Below are positions 1 through 6,083 of a DNA stretch of 6,083 nucleotides, piece after piece. The translations under genes were made by a program, and so were the position numbers. The DNA is from Lentisphaerota bacterium (GTDB taxonomy: Bacteria; Verrucomicrobiota; Kiritimatiellia; UBA8416; JAFGTH01), in the NCBI GenBank assembly GCA_016934225.1, contig JAFGTH010000173.1, positions 1-6,083 on the forward strand, written 5' to 3'. Numbering within the stretch: the stretch's first letter is position 1; each line of letters starts with the position of its first letter. The notes under the pieces were generated by a model. That model was not told where the DNA came from. It saw only the letters and a list, made by a program, of their open reading frames with translations, and did not search any database.

Positions 1-927
1 CGCTCGCAGATCGTCGTTGCTTACGCGTTCGTGGTTGCGTTCACACATGAAAATCACCTCTTTACGCAGTCGCAGATCTCGACGCAAACCTGTCAATTTA
101 CGAAAGTAAGCCATTGCGTCGGCGTTGTGCGGGTCCGGTGCGCCAGTTACTATCCATCGCGCTGTTTTTTCTTTTTTCTTCAATGCCGATATGAACAGCA
201 TGCCGGATTCCAGGTTCTTTCTGCGAACAATACGCGTTGGTGTCAAAGCTACAAAATCCTTGTCATACAATTTTTCATCATAATAAAGATCTTTCACAGA
301 AGTAGTTAATCCGAGTAATGAAGGAACATTTATCCCATCAGGAATGACAGGCAAACACGTTTTTGCAACGCCAAAAATCTTTGCGATCTCTATCTGTCTC
401 TGGAACGATATCACGCAGTATTCACAACCCGGCAATTTCTGTCTAAGCAAATTCCAGGGATATTCTTTTTTCTGATGTTTGACGTAATTTCCGTCATTGA
501 AGGTAGCGTCGTGCGTCCATCCTATAAAACGGATACGTTGCGATCGCCTCATTATATTGGCGAGGGCCGCATTGAGAACCATGTTGAAATGCATGGTAAG
601 CACATTATGTATCATGCAAACATCAACATTTTTCAGAGCGACAGTAAGCTTTTTCTCAACTCGTTTCACTGCAGCGTCAAATTCAGGAGGAACAATGCCA
701 GTGCTCAAAGCCTTGACAGTGCTTCCAATCGGCCCGCCGTCGGAACTGATCTCAGGAATAACCACATTTTTAACTTCATCGTGATCAATACTTCCTTTTC
801 CGATGATCATCTTGGTTTTATAACCGGCATCGGAGAATAATTTGGCATGCGCTTCTATGACAAATTCCACCCCTCCAATTACCGGTGGGCACGAATAATG
901 AAGTATGGCTATGGAAGGTTTCTTCAC
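1..927 (-). CDS. GT4-family (GT-B) glycosyltransferase, 3' end outside the window
   Basis: The reading frame is open on the minus strand from GTG at 927-925 to the left edge: 309 codons without a stop, C-terminus missing. Visible motifs are those of a retaining GT-B, GT4-type transferase. The N-terminal Rossmann strand and glycine loop lie at residues 5-21 (SIAILHYSCPP, then GGVE). A THD motif at 138-140 sits where GT4 enzymes bind the acceptor. IPDGIN at 195-200 is the usual IPNG(I/V)(D/N) linker, and TRIVRRKN at 231-238 opens the C-terminal nucleotide-sugar-binding domain. The EX7E-type donor motif should lie beyond the edge. No signal peptide or membrane segment is seen, so it is probably cytoplasmic. 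It starts 23 bases after the GT-A gene's stop. The context suggests an acceptor that is a glycerate glycoside, as in mannosylglucosylglycerate synthesis; this is inference. It could instead act on a lipid or surface glycan. The family call is firm; donor and acceptor are unknown. Confidence 0.88.
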   Translation of the reverse strand, partial: MKKPSIAILHYSCPPVIGGVEFVIEAHAKLFSDAGYKTKMIIGKGSIDHDEVKNVVIPEISSDGGPIGSTVKALSTGIVPPEFDAAVKRVEKKLTVALKNVDVCMIHNVLTMHFNMVLNAALANIMRRSQRIRFIGWTHDATFNDGNYVKHQKKEYPWNLLRQKLPGCEYCVISFQRQIEIAKIFGVAKTCLPVIPDGINVPSLLGLTTSVKDLYYDEKLYDKDFVALTPTRIVRRKNLESGMLFISALKKKEKTARWIVTGAPDPHNADAMAYFRKLTGLRRDLRLRKEVIFMCERNHERVSNDDLRA

Positions 928-939
928 AGAATAAGGAAA

Positions 940-944
940 CTCCT
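940..944 (-). promoter_or_regulatory. Shine-Dalgarno site for the GT4 gene
   Basis: AGGAG on the minus strand lies 12 bases before GTG at 927. It is the best ribosome-binding match in the window and supports the GTG start. The in-frame stop TAA at 960-958 rules out a longer N-terminus, because no start codon lies between that stop and the GTG. Confidence 0.6.
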
Positions 945-950
945 GACTAT

Positions 951-2150
951 TTAGTTCTTATTGCCGGATTCCAATTTGCCGATCAAATAACCGCGACGAG
1001 CATAAAATATATTTGCCTGAGCCATTATTTCTTCTTCTGCATCGTCATTACTCAAGTCCCATGTTTGATTCATAAATGAAAGCGTTCTTCCGAAATAAAG
1101 ACCCTTCAACGATTCTACAATCTCGTCTCTATTCTCGCTCAAACTAAACGCATTGATCATATCATAGACGGCTATCGCCCATTGGTCGGACGTAACATCA
1201 ATTTTGCCGCCCGAATACATTTTGGACAATGATGCATAAAGGTCCGTAGAAAGAGATTTCTCAAGAATAGATTGGCTTTGGGCAAATCCTTCACGCGCCT
1301 GCTTTTCGATGTCGTTTCTGTCTATTGTCAAATCCTGTGGACGTTCCAATTTCCTGAGTCCGTATAATTTTGATTCTTCAATGTCGGATAGATCTTTCCA
1401 TTTCTCGAGATATCTGACCACGGTTAGAAAAGCGGTGCGTACGACCTGGACAAACATGGGGCCCAGCTTGGGCGCGCTGGGTTTGTGGATTTTAGCGCCC
1501 AATCCTGTATCACATGTTTTGAACCCGCCAAGAATGGCGTTCATCGTCATGAATATATCAATTCCGTACTCTTCGGTCGTCCGATGCCACGGCTGACATA
1601 ATAAGTGCTGTGTCAGTCTTTGCGACAACGCGAAGTCGCCCCCTATGGGTTGCCGAATATTCTTGCAAAACAGTCCATATACGATTGGAAAACATATGTT
1701 GTTAGTGATCGTCCCGTCGTACTTATGACGCGAATAAACAGGGCTTACAAAATCATGGCCTTCAAAGACCGGTTCGGCGAAGTACTTAATCCATTTAGGC
1801 GTTATACTGAGCAGATCGGCATCCAAGCATATCAGCACATCAGCCTTTAGTTCCAAGGCTTTTCGGAACATGTTTTCGAAATTGTATCCTTTGCCGGGAG
1901 TATCGGGCGGTGTTGTAATATAAATCTTCGGCGCTTCGGTTTGGGCGCTCATGAACGCATCCTTCGTGCCGTCCGGAGAATGATTATCGCAGTTCAGTAT
2001 TACGGATTTTCTATGTCCGTAATATTGTTTTAGTCCTATGCCGGCCTGTTCCGTCGGAAACGCAATGCTGTCGGCTTCATTATATGACGCCAATCCCACA
2101 ACAATGCTGGCTTCGGTGACTCCAGATGGATTTTCTTCTCTATCAAACAC
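951..2150 (-). CDS. GT-A glycosyltransferase, mannosylglycerate/glucosylglycerate synthase-like
   Basis: This 399-residue cytoplasmic GT-A enzyme has no signal peptide or membrane segment. It begins with a GT2-like nucleotide-binding strand (SIVVGLASYNE, 15-25) and then PGKG at 85-88. The metal-binding DXD is D110-A-D112. The block QPIGGDF (167-173), the motif YGID (195-198) and a lone histidine at 222 (AKIHKP) follow. The order PGKG, DAD, QP(I/L)GG, GID, H matches my recollection of Rhodothermus mannosylglycerate synthase (GT78), where the second Asp of DAD and a later His bind the metal and the Asp of GID is near the active site. A helical C-terminus (about 245-395), also like that enzyme, carries a conserved-looking patch at 350-390. 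The predicted reaction is transfer of mannose or glucose from an NDP-sugar to D-glycerate, giving a compatible-solute glycoside. Glycerate kinase just upstream supports a glycerate-type acceptor. Which sugar is used, and whether the acceptor is phosphorylated, cannot be read here. A plain GT2 surface-glycan enzyme is the alternative. Confidence 0.85.
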   Translation of the reverse strand: MFDREENPSGVTEASIVVGLASYNEADSIAFPTEQAGIGLKQYYGHRKSVILNCDNHSPDGTKDAFMSAQTEAPKIYITTPPDTPGKGYNFENMFRKALELKADVLICLDADLLSITPKWIKYFAEPVFEGHDFVSPVYSRHKYDGTITNNICFPIVYGLFCKNIRQPIGGDFALSQRLTQHLLCQPWHRTTEEYGIDIFMTMNAILGGFKTCDTGLGAKIHKPSAPKLGPMFVQVVRTAFLTVVRYLEKWKDLSDIEESKLYGLRKLERPQDLTIDRNDIEKQAREGFAQSQSILEKSLSTDLYASLSKMYSGGKIDVTSDQWAIAVYDMINAFSLSENRDEIVESLKGLYFGRTLSFMNQTWDLSNDDAEEEIMAQANIFYARRGYLIGKLESGNKN

Positions 2151-2160
2151 TATATTTACA

Positions 2161-2165
2161 CTCCC
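2161..2165 (-). promoter_or_regulatory. Shine-Dalgarno site for the GT-A gene
   Basis: GGGAG on the minus strand lies 10 bases before GTG at 2150, inside the 27-base gap after the glycerate kinase stop. It supports the GTG start. The only other nearby GTG in this spacer is followed at once by TAA and cannot serve. Confidence 0.5.
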
Positions 2166-2177
2166 GTTTTGTATGCG

Positions 2178-3353
2178 TTATTTTAAATGCAGATTCCGTT
2201 TGCCCGGAAAATTTAGAACCATTAGACGCGCGATTTGGGCGGCGCAGTCCTCAAGCATGGCCGGACCGCGCCTTGGCAACATTGTTTCTTCAATCGGCTC
2301 TTGCAAAGCCGAGAAGTAGGCATATATACCGATTGAGTTTACCTTGCCCACATCTGCTCCGACGCAACCTGAGATAGCAATTGTCGAGATTCCAAGTCTG
2401 TCGGCCATAGCAGCGACTCCGGCAGGAGCCTTGCCGAAGGCCGTCTGACCGTCCATACGGCCTTCCCCGGTAATGACCAGATTACAACCTTTCAATCGTT
2501 TCTTCAAATTTATGGCATCCATTACCATAGAGACGCCGGGCTTCAGGCGACCGCCAAGAAAAGCCATCAGTCCTCCACCCAATCCTCCCGCAGCCCCAGA
2601 GCCCGGCACGTTAAGAATGGTTTTACCCAAATCACGTTTTATGATCTTCGCCATCTGCCGCAAGCCGGCATCCAATTCGCGCACCATCGCAGGTGTTGCT
2701 CCTTTTTGTGGACCGTATACTCTGGCTGCGCCACGCGGGCCGACCAACGGGTTGTCAACATCGCAAGCCACGTCAATTGAAACCTTTCGGATGCGATCGT
2801 CCAAACGTTCCGGACAAATCTTCGCAAGCTTCTTCAATGCTCCCCCGCCCTCCCGCAGATCTCTTCCGCAAGAATCTACAAATCGGATTCCGAGAGCGCG
2901 CGCCATGCCCATGCCTCCATCGTTAGTTGCGCTGCCGCCGATGCCGACAAGTATTCTGCGAACGCCCAGATCGAGGGCATGGCGAATCAGTTCGCCTGTG
3001 CCATAAGTGGATGTTATCATTGGATTGCGCTCTTTTGGGGCCAGCAAAACCAATCCGCTTGCGGTCGCCATTTCTATAACCGCCGTTTTGCCGTCGCCAG
3101 TGACTCCAAACATAGCTTGTACACGGCGTCCCGTCGGGTTGCGAACCGCTCTCGTCAGAAGTTTTCCGCCTGTGGCATCAACAACGGTTTGAACCGTTCC
3201 ATCGCCGCCGTCTGCCATGGGTATTTTCCTGATTACGACATTGGTTAGAACTCGTTTCAGACCGCGCTCAATACATAAAGCCGCTTCCAAGGCCGTCATA
3301 CTTCCCTTGAACGAATCCGGAACCACGGCAATTATGATTTTTTTTCGCTCCAT
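2178..3353 (-). CDS. glxK: Glycerate 2-kinase (GarK/GlxK family)
   Basis: This is a full-length 391-residue cytoplasmic enzyme that phosphorylates D-glycerate with ATP. Established work on this family gives 2-phosphoglycerate, not 3-phosphoglycerate, as the product. The family signatures are all present in order: PDSFKGS (12-18), PMADGGDGT (45-53), GTGELI (118-123), GIGGSATNDGG (137-147), CDVDNPL (197-203), GPQKG (214-218), the glycine-rich PGSGAAGGLG (250-259) and TGEGRMDGQT (295-304). No key motif is missing, so it should be active. The ATG at 3353 places PDSFKGS at the usual distance from the N-terminus. The Shine-Dalgarno site before it is poor. It is the first gene of a leftward operon with two glycosyltransferases, which points to glycerate feeding, recycling or disposal for a glycosylglycerate pathway; a housekeeping role in glycerate catabolism is also possible. 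The symbol denotes the family; strict orthology is not shown. Confidence 0.96.
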   Translation of the reverse strand: MERKKIIIAVVPDSFKGSMTALEAALCIERGLKRVLTNVVIRKIPMADGGDGTVQTVVDATGGKLLTRAVRNPTGRRVQAMFGVTGDGKTAVIEMATASGLVLLAPKERNPMITSTYGTGELIRHALDLGVRRILVGIGGSATNDGGMGMARALGIRFVDSCGRDLREGGGALKKLAKICPERLDDRIRKVSIDVACDVDNPLVGPRGAARVYGPQKGATPAMVRELDAGLRQMAKIIKRDLGKTILNVPGSGAAGGLGGGLMAFLGGRLKPGVSMVMDAINLKKRLKGCNLVITGEGRMDGQTAFGKAPAGVAAMADRLGISTIAISGCVGADVGKVNSIGIYAYFSALQEPIEETMLPRRGPAMLEDCAAQIARLMVLNFPGKRNLHLK

Positions 3354-3415
3354 ATTCTGAATTTAACGATCCGGACAGCAACAGGCAAGAAAGATATTGG
3401 ATAATCAGCGATGGT

Positions 3416-3435
3416 TGAAGAATCGCAAATCTTCA
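3416..3435. repeat. Short inverted repeat, possible operator
   Basis: TGAAGA (3416-3421) and its reverse complement TCTTCA (3430-3435) are separated by 8 bases. The spacing fits a dimeric regulator half-site arrangement between divergent operons. A 6-bp arm is short enough to arise by chance, so an operator role is only a suggestion. Confidence 0.25.
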
Positions 3436-3500
3436 TTACTCTTGCACAACAATTTCCTGCGATATATCCTACTGTGAATGCGAACAAAGGTTTTTGCCCT

Positions 3501-3515
3501 CCACTGTTATAGTGG
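3501..3515 (+). repeat. Small hairpin before the lipoprotein start
   Basis: CCACT (3501-3505) can pair with AGTGG (3511-3515) around a GTTAT loop, ending nine bases before the ATG. It overlaps the candidate extended -10. It is not a terminator: no T-run follows and no gene converges on it. Confidence 0.3.
3505..3513 (+). promoter_or_regulatory. Candidate extended -10 promoter element
   Basis: TG, one base, then TATAGT (3508-3513) fits the extended -10 pattern with one mismatch to TATAAT. No convincing -35 lies at 16-18 bases upstream. Transcription would begin near 3520, leaving a leader of only about five bases before the ATG at 3525. Without a mapped transcript start this stays tentative. 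Confidence 0.3.
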
Positions 3516-3524
3516 GTTACAAGC

Positions 3525-5396
3525 ATGGATTTAAGACATCTGCGACAATTCTTGTGGGTTTTTCTTGTAATTGGGTTGTTGTCATCCTGTACAACTTCTC
3601 CACCGGTGGCAGACGAAGTTGCAGAGCTTACAGAAACAGAAGCGGCTTCGGCAAAACTGACCGCAATTGAAAGCCGGATACCGGACAAACCAAAACCGGA
3701 AATACGCAACGAATGGCAGAATCTGCGTCTGTACTTGGCCAAGGCGCGATTTTTGCTTGAACGATATAAGCCGTCGGATCTTGTTCTCAAGGCAGTTGCC
3801 AAGGAACTTGCTCTCGCCGAGGATTCCCTGGCCGTGGTCGAATCGGGCAGGCCTGGTCATATATTGCCAGGCGAGCGAGAAGAGGCGTATCTCGCGGAAA
3901 ACGACATTTCTGTTCAGCCGTTTCTCAGGTATTTGCCGCCCCATGCCAAATACGGCAAGCCCATGCCGCTGCTTGTGTATCTGCACGGCTATTCGCCGAT
4001 GTTAAATATCGTCAACTGGGCCGATTTCCCGGACAACCTGGTTTCGTTTGCAGAAGAGTACGGTTTCTGCGCCGTGGCGCCTTTTGGAAGAGGCAATACG
4101 GACTTTCAGGGAATCGGAGAACAAGATGTTTTGAGGGTAATCGAAGAAATGAAACGAAGATATGCGATTGATAATAGTCGTATTATCCTCATCGGCTTCT
4201 CTATGGGCGGCATGGGCGCATGGACAATTGCCGCGCACTATCCGGACATGTTTGCGGGTTTGGTCATCATATCTGCGCGTGGCGACTACTATTTTTGGCA
4301 TGGCTTAAAAAAAGAAGATCTTCCGATTTACAAACAAATCCTTATAGACACTGAGTTTGGTCACTCTTTGGCTGCTAATCTGGCGCATATTCCCATATAC
4401 TGTGTGCACGGCACAGACGATGCCCTGATATCGGTTAAAGAAGCACGACATATGGCAGAGACCGTCCAACGCATGAATCCCAATATTGTCTATTTGGAAT
4501 TGGACGGACAATCGCATTGGATTAATAACGAGTTGTTCGATATGTCTGATTTTAAGGAATGGCTCCGGTCCAGACAGAAAGAGACACCTTGCAATTTCAC
4601 GTATACATCATACCATCCTCGGTATAATTCCTGTTACTGGATCAGAGTACGACGCTTTGCAAGAAAGACATTACCGGCAACAATTTCGGCGAATGTCGCA
4701 AACGGCAGAATAGTCGTAAGCGCAACCGGTGTGCACGAGCTTGATATTAGCGAAGCACTGATACCAGACCAGATCAAAAACCTTCCCATTATGAAAAACG
4801 GGGACTTCAAAATAGCTTACTGTAACGTTTTCGACCACACTCGCTATGCAAACGTTCCTCACGGACCGGTCAAAGAAGCATTTCTGAATCCGTTTCTGTT
4901 CGTCTTCACCGGCAACTACGAGGATCCTAAGACTTTGTCCAAATTCAGGCGTGTTGTTTTCGAGTGGTACCGATACGCCAAAGCATACCCGCAAATGATT
5001 CACGAGAAACGGGTTTCGATAACAAAATTGCAAGACAACAATGTCTTCATTTTCGGCGAACCGGAAGAGAGCGAATTAATGAGAGCAGTGTTTACTAATT
5101 CTCCTGTTAAGGCGACCGAGAATGAATTCGTTGTGGGCAATATGGTTTTCCCACGGGCAGGAAACGGCTTGTACCTGGTCAGACCAAGTCCATGGAATCC
5201 TTCAAAGCTGGCGGTTGTGCAATGCGGCATTCCCTGGGGTGAAGGCTTGCCTGAAAATCACATCTACGATTTTTTACCAGATTATATTGTCTATACCCAA
5301 AACAGAGATGCCGACGGGGCCAATACCGCGCTATGTGCCGGCATATTTGACGAAAACTGGCAGATCACGGCAGAGCTTTCAACTGTTATGAAATGA
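3525..5396 (+). CDS. Exported lipoprotein with alpha/beta-hydrolase (esterase) domain and C-terminal extension
   Basis: This 623-residue protein starts with a lipoprotein signal: a basic N-terminus, hydrophobic residues 9-19, and the lipobox LSSC with acylated Cys22. It should be anchored in the periplasm or at the surface. Residues 30-110 look helical and may be a linker. An alpha/beta-hydrolase of the PHB-depolymerase/feruloyl-esterase-like or prolyl-oligopeptidase type spans about 130-350: oxyanion region YLHGYS (152-157), nucleophile elbow GFSMGG with Ser226, acid Asp299 (or Asp298) in HGTDD, and His331 in GQSHW. The triad looks complete, so it should be a serine hydrolase, probably of carboxyl esters. 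About 355-410 resembles the YRYN.(A/C)YW beta module that follows such hydrolases in planctomycete-like proteins. Residues 420-595 form a further module (PFLFVFTG, FGEPEES, LPDYIVY) of unknown role. An in-frame stop at 3510-3512 fixes the ATG at 3525, and the Shine-Dalgarno is weak. It is coupled to the next gene. The substrate is unknown. Confidence 0.85.
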   Translation: MDLRHLRQFLWVFLVIGLLSSCTTSPPVADEVAELTETEAASAKLTAIESRIPDKPKPEIRNEWQNLRLYLAKARFLLERYKPSDLVLKAVAKELALAEDSLAVVESGRPGHILPGEREEAYLAENDISVQPFLRYLPPHAKYGKPMPLLVYLHGYSPMLNIVNWADFPDNLVSFAEEYGFCAVAPFGRGNTDFQGIGEQDVLRVIEEMKRRYAIDNSRIILIGFSMGGMGAWTIAAHYPDMFAGLVIISARGDYYFWHGLKKEDLPIYKQILIDTEFGHSLAANLAHIPIYCVHGTDDALISVKEARHMAETVQRMNPNIVYLELDGQSHWINNELFDMSDFKEWLRSRQKETPCNFTYTSYHPRYNSCYWIRVRRFARKTLPATISANVANGRIVVSATGVHELDISEALIPDQIKNLPIMKNGDFKIAYCNVFDHTRYANVPHGPVKEAFLNPFLFVFTGNYEDPKTLSKFRRVVFEWYRYAKAYPQMIHEKRVSITKLQDNNVFIFGEPEESELMRAVFTNSPVKATENEFVVGNMVFPRAGNGLYLVRPSPWNPSKLAVVQCGIPWGEGLPENHIYDFLPDYIVYTQNRDADGANTALCAGIFDENWQITAELSTVMK

Positions 5397-6083
5397 ATAG
5401 ACGCAAGACAAAATACCTTTTGATTGCAACGTTTGCATTCATGCTGGCGCACTTGGCATATGCCTTGCCGGCAGATTGGGCAGTCCGAACCACCATACTT
5501 GATCCCGTCGGGAATCTGTCATGCATCGTTTCATGGGAACCGACAAGAGGATTGCATATTAAAATAGATTCTGCTTCCTCTGAAAAATCGGTTGTAGTCG
5601 CAATAAGCCCGGATAACGGGGAATTACATACGGAACCCAAGGATGTTTTCCCGCCATCAGTACAGGCCGGCGCGCAGTTTAACACAGACGCGCTTCCCAA
5701 GCACACTCTGGAACACACAGAGATGGTGCTTAAACTGCGAGAAGAAATATGGGCATTGTATTTGAACAACAGGCCCATTGCAGCCTTTCCGGCCCCTTTC
5801 TATCCTCCGGTAAATGTGTCCCAATCTCAGGCTGAAATTCCCGAAGGCGAAACCGATAAAGTGCATTTTCAGAAAATTGCCGATTTCGAGTTTCAAGACA
5901 GCTTCTTTGTTCCAACAAACCAATTGGAACAACTTGCCGATTGGGATATGATCTCCGGATCGTGGAACTTGCACACCGCACAAGATAATCTGCTCACAAG
6001 CAAAAAGGGTCTCGAGCAGGAACGCAGTCCTAATTTCAGCAGTCTCAAAGGCGTCGGCACAAACGCTATAATTGCCGCCGGGC
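5393..6083 (+). CDS. Secreted protein with concanavalin A/LamG-like domains, 3' end outside the window
   Basis: This open frame runs from ATG at 5393 to the right edge: 230 complete codons, C-terminus missing. It starts with a clear Sec signal peptide: basic NRRKTK, hydrophobic residues 8-22, and a cleavable AYA at 22-24. The mature part looks all-beta. Residues about 35-142 carry a motif typical of laminin-G-like sandwiches (VLKLREEIWALYLNNRPIAA, 112-131). A linker follows, then a second domain opens at about 162 with DFEFQDSFF (164-172), WDMISGSW (184-191) and ERSPNFSSLKG (210-220). That pattern of an Asp/Phe opening, then W..(I/V)SG.W, is common in concanavalin A-like lectin/glucanase folds and in DUF1080-type domains. 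I see no catalytic residues, so carbohydrate binding is likelier than hydrolysis, though the rest of the protein is missing. Its ATG overlaps the lipoprotein's TGA, so the two are translationally coupled and may act together on surface polysaccharide. The exact family is uncertain. Confidence 0.75.
   Translation, partial: MNRRKTKYLLIATFAFMLAHLAYALPADWAVRTTILDPVGNLSCIVSWEPTRGLHIKIDSASSEKSVVVAISPDNGELHTEPKDVFPPSVQAGAQFNTDALPKHTLEHTEMVLKLREEIWALYLNNRPIAAFPAPFYPPVNVSQSQAEIPEGETDKVHFQKIADFEFQDSFFVPTNQLEQLADWDMISGSWNLHTAQDNLLTSKKGLEQERSPNFSSLKGVGTNAIIAAG

Larger units (their letters stand above)
3354..3524. promoter_or_regulatory. Divergent intergenic region driving both operons
   Basis: This 171-base AT-leaning spacer lies between the starts of the glycerate kinase (leftward) and the lipoprotein (rightward), so it must hold promoters for both units unless internal ones exist. 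It contains a 6-bp inverted repeat (3416-3435), a perfect 8-bp palindrome GATATATC (3461-3468), a short hairpin (3501-3515) and a candidate extended -10 (3505-3513). For the kinase a weak pair, TTGCCT (3388-3383) and TTAAAT (3366-3361) with a 16-base spacer, can be drawn on the minus strand. It would start transcription almost at the ATG. I see no gene, tRNA or known riboswitch here. Confidence 0.55.

Noticed and set aside
475..840. Plus-strand open frame of 121 codons
   Set aside because: It lies antisense inside the GT4 gene, whose minus-strand protein carries clear family motifs. The plus-strand protein shows no recognisable domain.
2473..3006. Plus-strand open frame of 177 codons
   Set aside because: It is antisense to the glycerate kinase, and its Pro/Ser/Arg-rich composition is what the complement of a Gly/Ala-rich enzyme yields.
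3501..3515. Hairpin considered as a transcription terminator
   Set aside because: The stem is only 5 bp, no T-run follows on either strand, and it sits between divergent starts where no transcript needs to end.
3332..3802. Minus-strand open frame of 156 codons spanning the divergent spacer
   Set aside because: It overlaps the kinase start and is antisense to the lipoprotein signal peptide and N-terminal region. It has no domain and no convincing ribosome-binding site, and accepting it would remove the only room for promoters.
5386..5983. Minus-strand open frames opposite the secreted protein
   Set aside because: The plus-strand frame has a signal peptide, an ATGA coupling and domain motifs. 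The minus-strand frames overlap one another and look like shadow frames.
1..6083. CRISPR array, tRNA, rRNA, insertion sequence, phage or toxin-antitoxin elements
   Set aside because: Reading both strands by eye showed no regularly spaced repeats, no transposase or integrase motifs and no recognisable tRNA arms. The window is almost fully taken up by metabolic and exported-protein genes.

Overview
The window comes from a bacterial chromosome or metagenomic contig of roughly balanced base composition. It has tightly packed genes, GTG starts and mostly weak Shine-Dalgarno sites. The left half encodes sugar-glycerate metabolism. The right half encodes exported proteins: a lipoprotein esterase with extra C-terminal modules, and a lectin-like beta-sandwich protein. 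That style is common in the PVC group (Planctomycetes, Verrucomicrobia, Lentisphaerae and relatives). This placement is an impression from protein style and carries low confidence. I see no phage, plasmid, IS, CRISPR, tRNA or rRNA signal.

Layout: five protein genes lie in two divergent units around a 171-base spacer (3354-3524). Leftward, in transcription order, are a type II (GarK/GlxK-family) glycerate 2-kinase (3353-2178), then a GT-A glycosyltransferase whose motifs match mannosylglycerate/glucosylglycerate synthases (2150-951), then a GT-B, GT4-family glycosyltransferase that runs off the left edge (927 to before 1). The gaps are 27 and 23 bases, so this is almost certainly one operon. 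Rightward are a lipoprotein with an alpha/beta-hydrolase domain (3525-5396), then a secreted protein whose start overlaps the lipoprotein's stop as ATGA and which runs off the right edge (5393 to past 6083).

How the genes may work together: the left operon fits a cassette that handles glycerate and its glycosides. The GT-A enzyme would put a hexose on D-glycerate, or less likely on phosphoglycerate. The GT4 enzyme could add a second sugar, giving a disaccharide glycerate such as mannosylglucosylglycerate, a rare compatible solute. The kinase would drain or recycle glycerate into 2-phosphoglycerate. The right operon looks like periplasmic or cell-surface ester hydrolysis coupled to a carbohydrate-binding protein. 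Any functional tie between the two units is unproven; they share only the divergent spacer.

The most interesting item is the three-gene operon. A two-glycosyltransferase plus glycerate-kinase arrangement suggests a di-glycosylated glycerate pathway whose product cannot be named from sequence alone.
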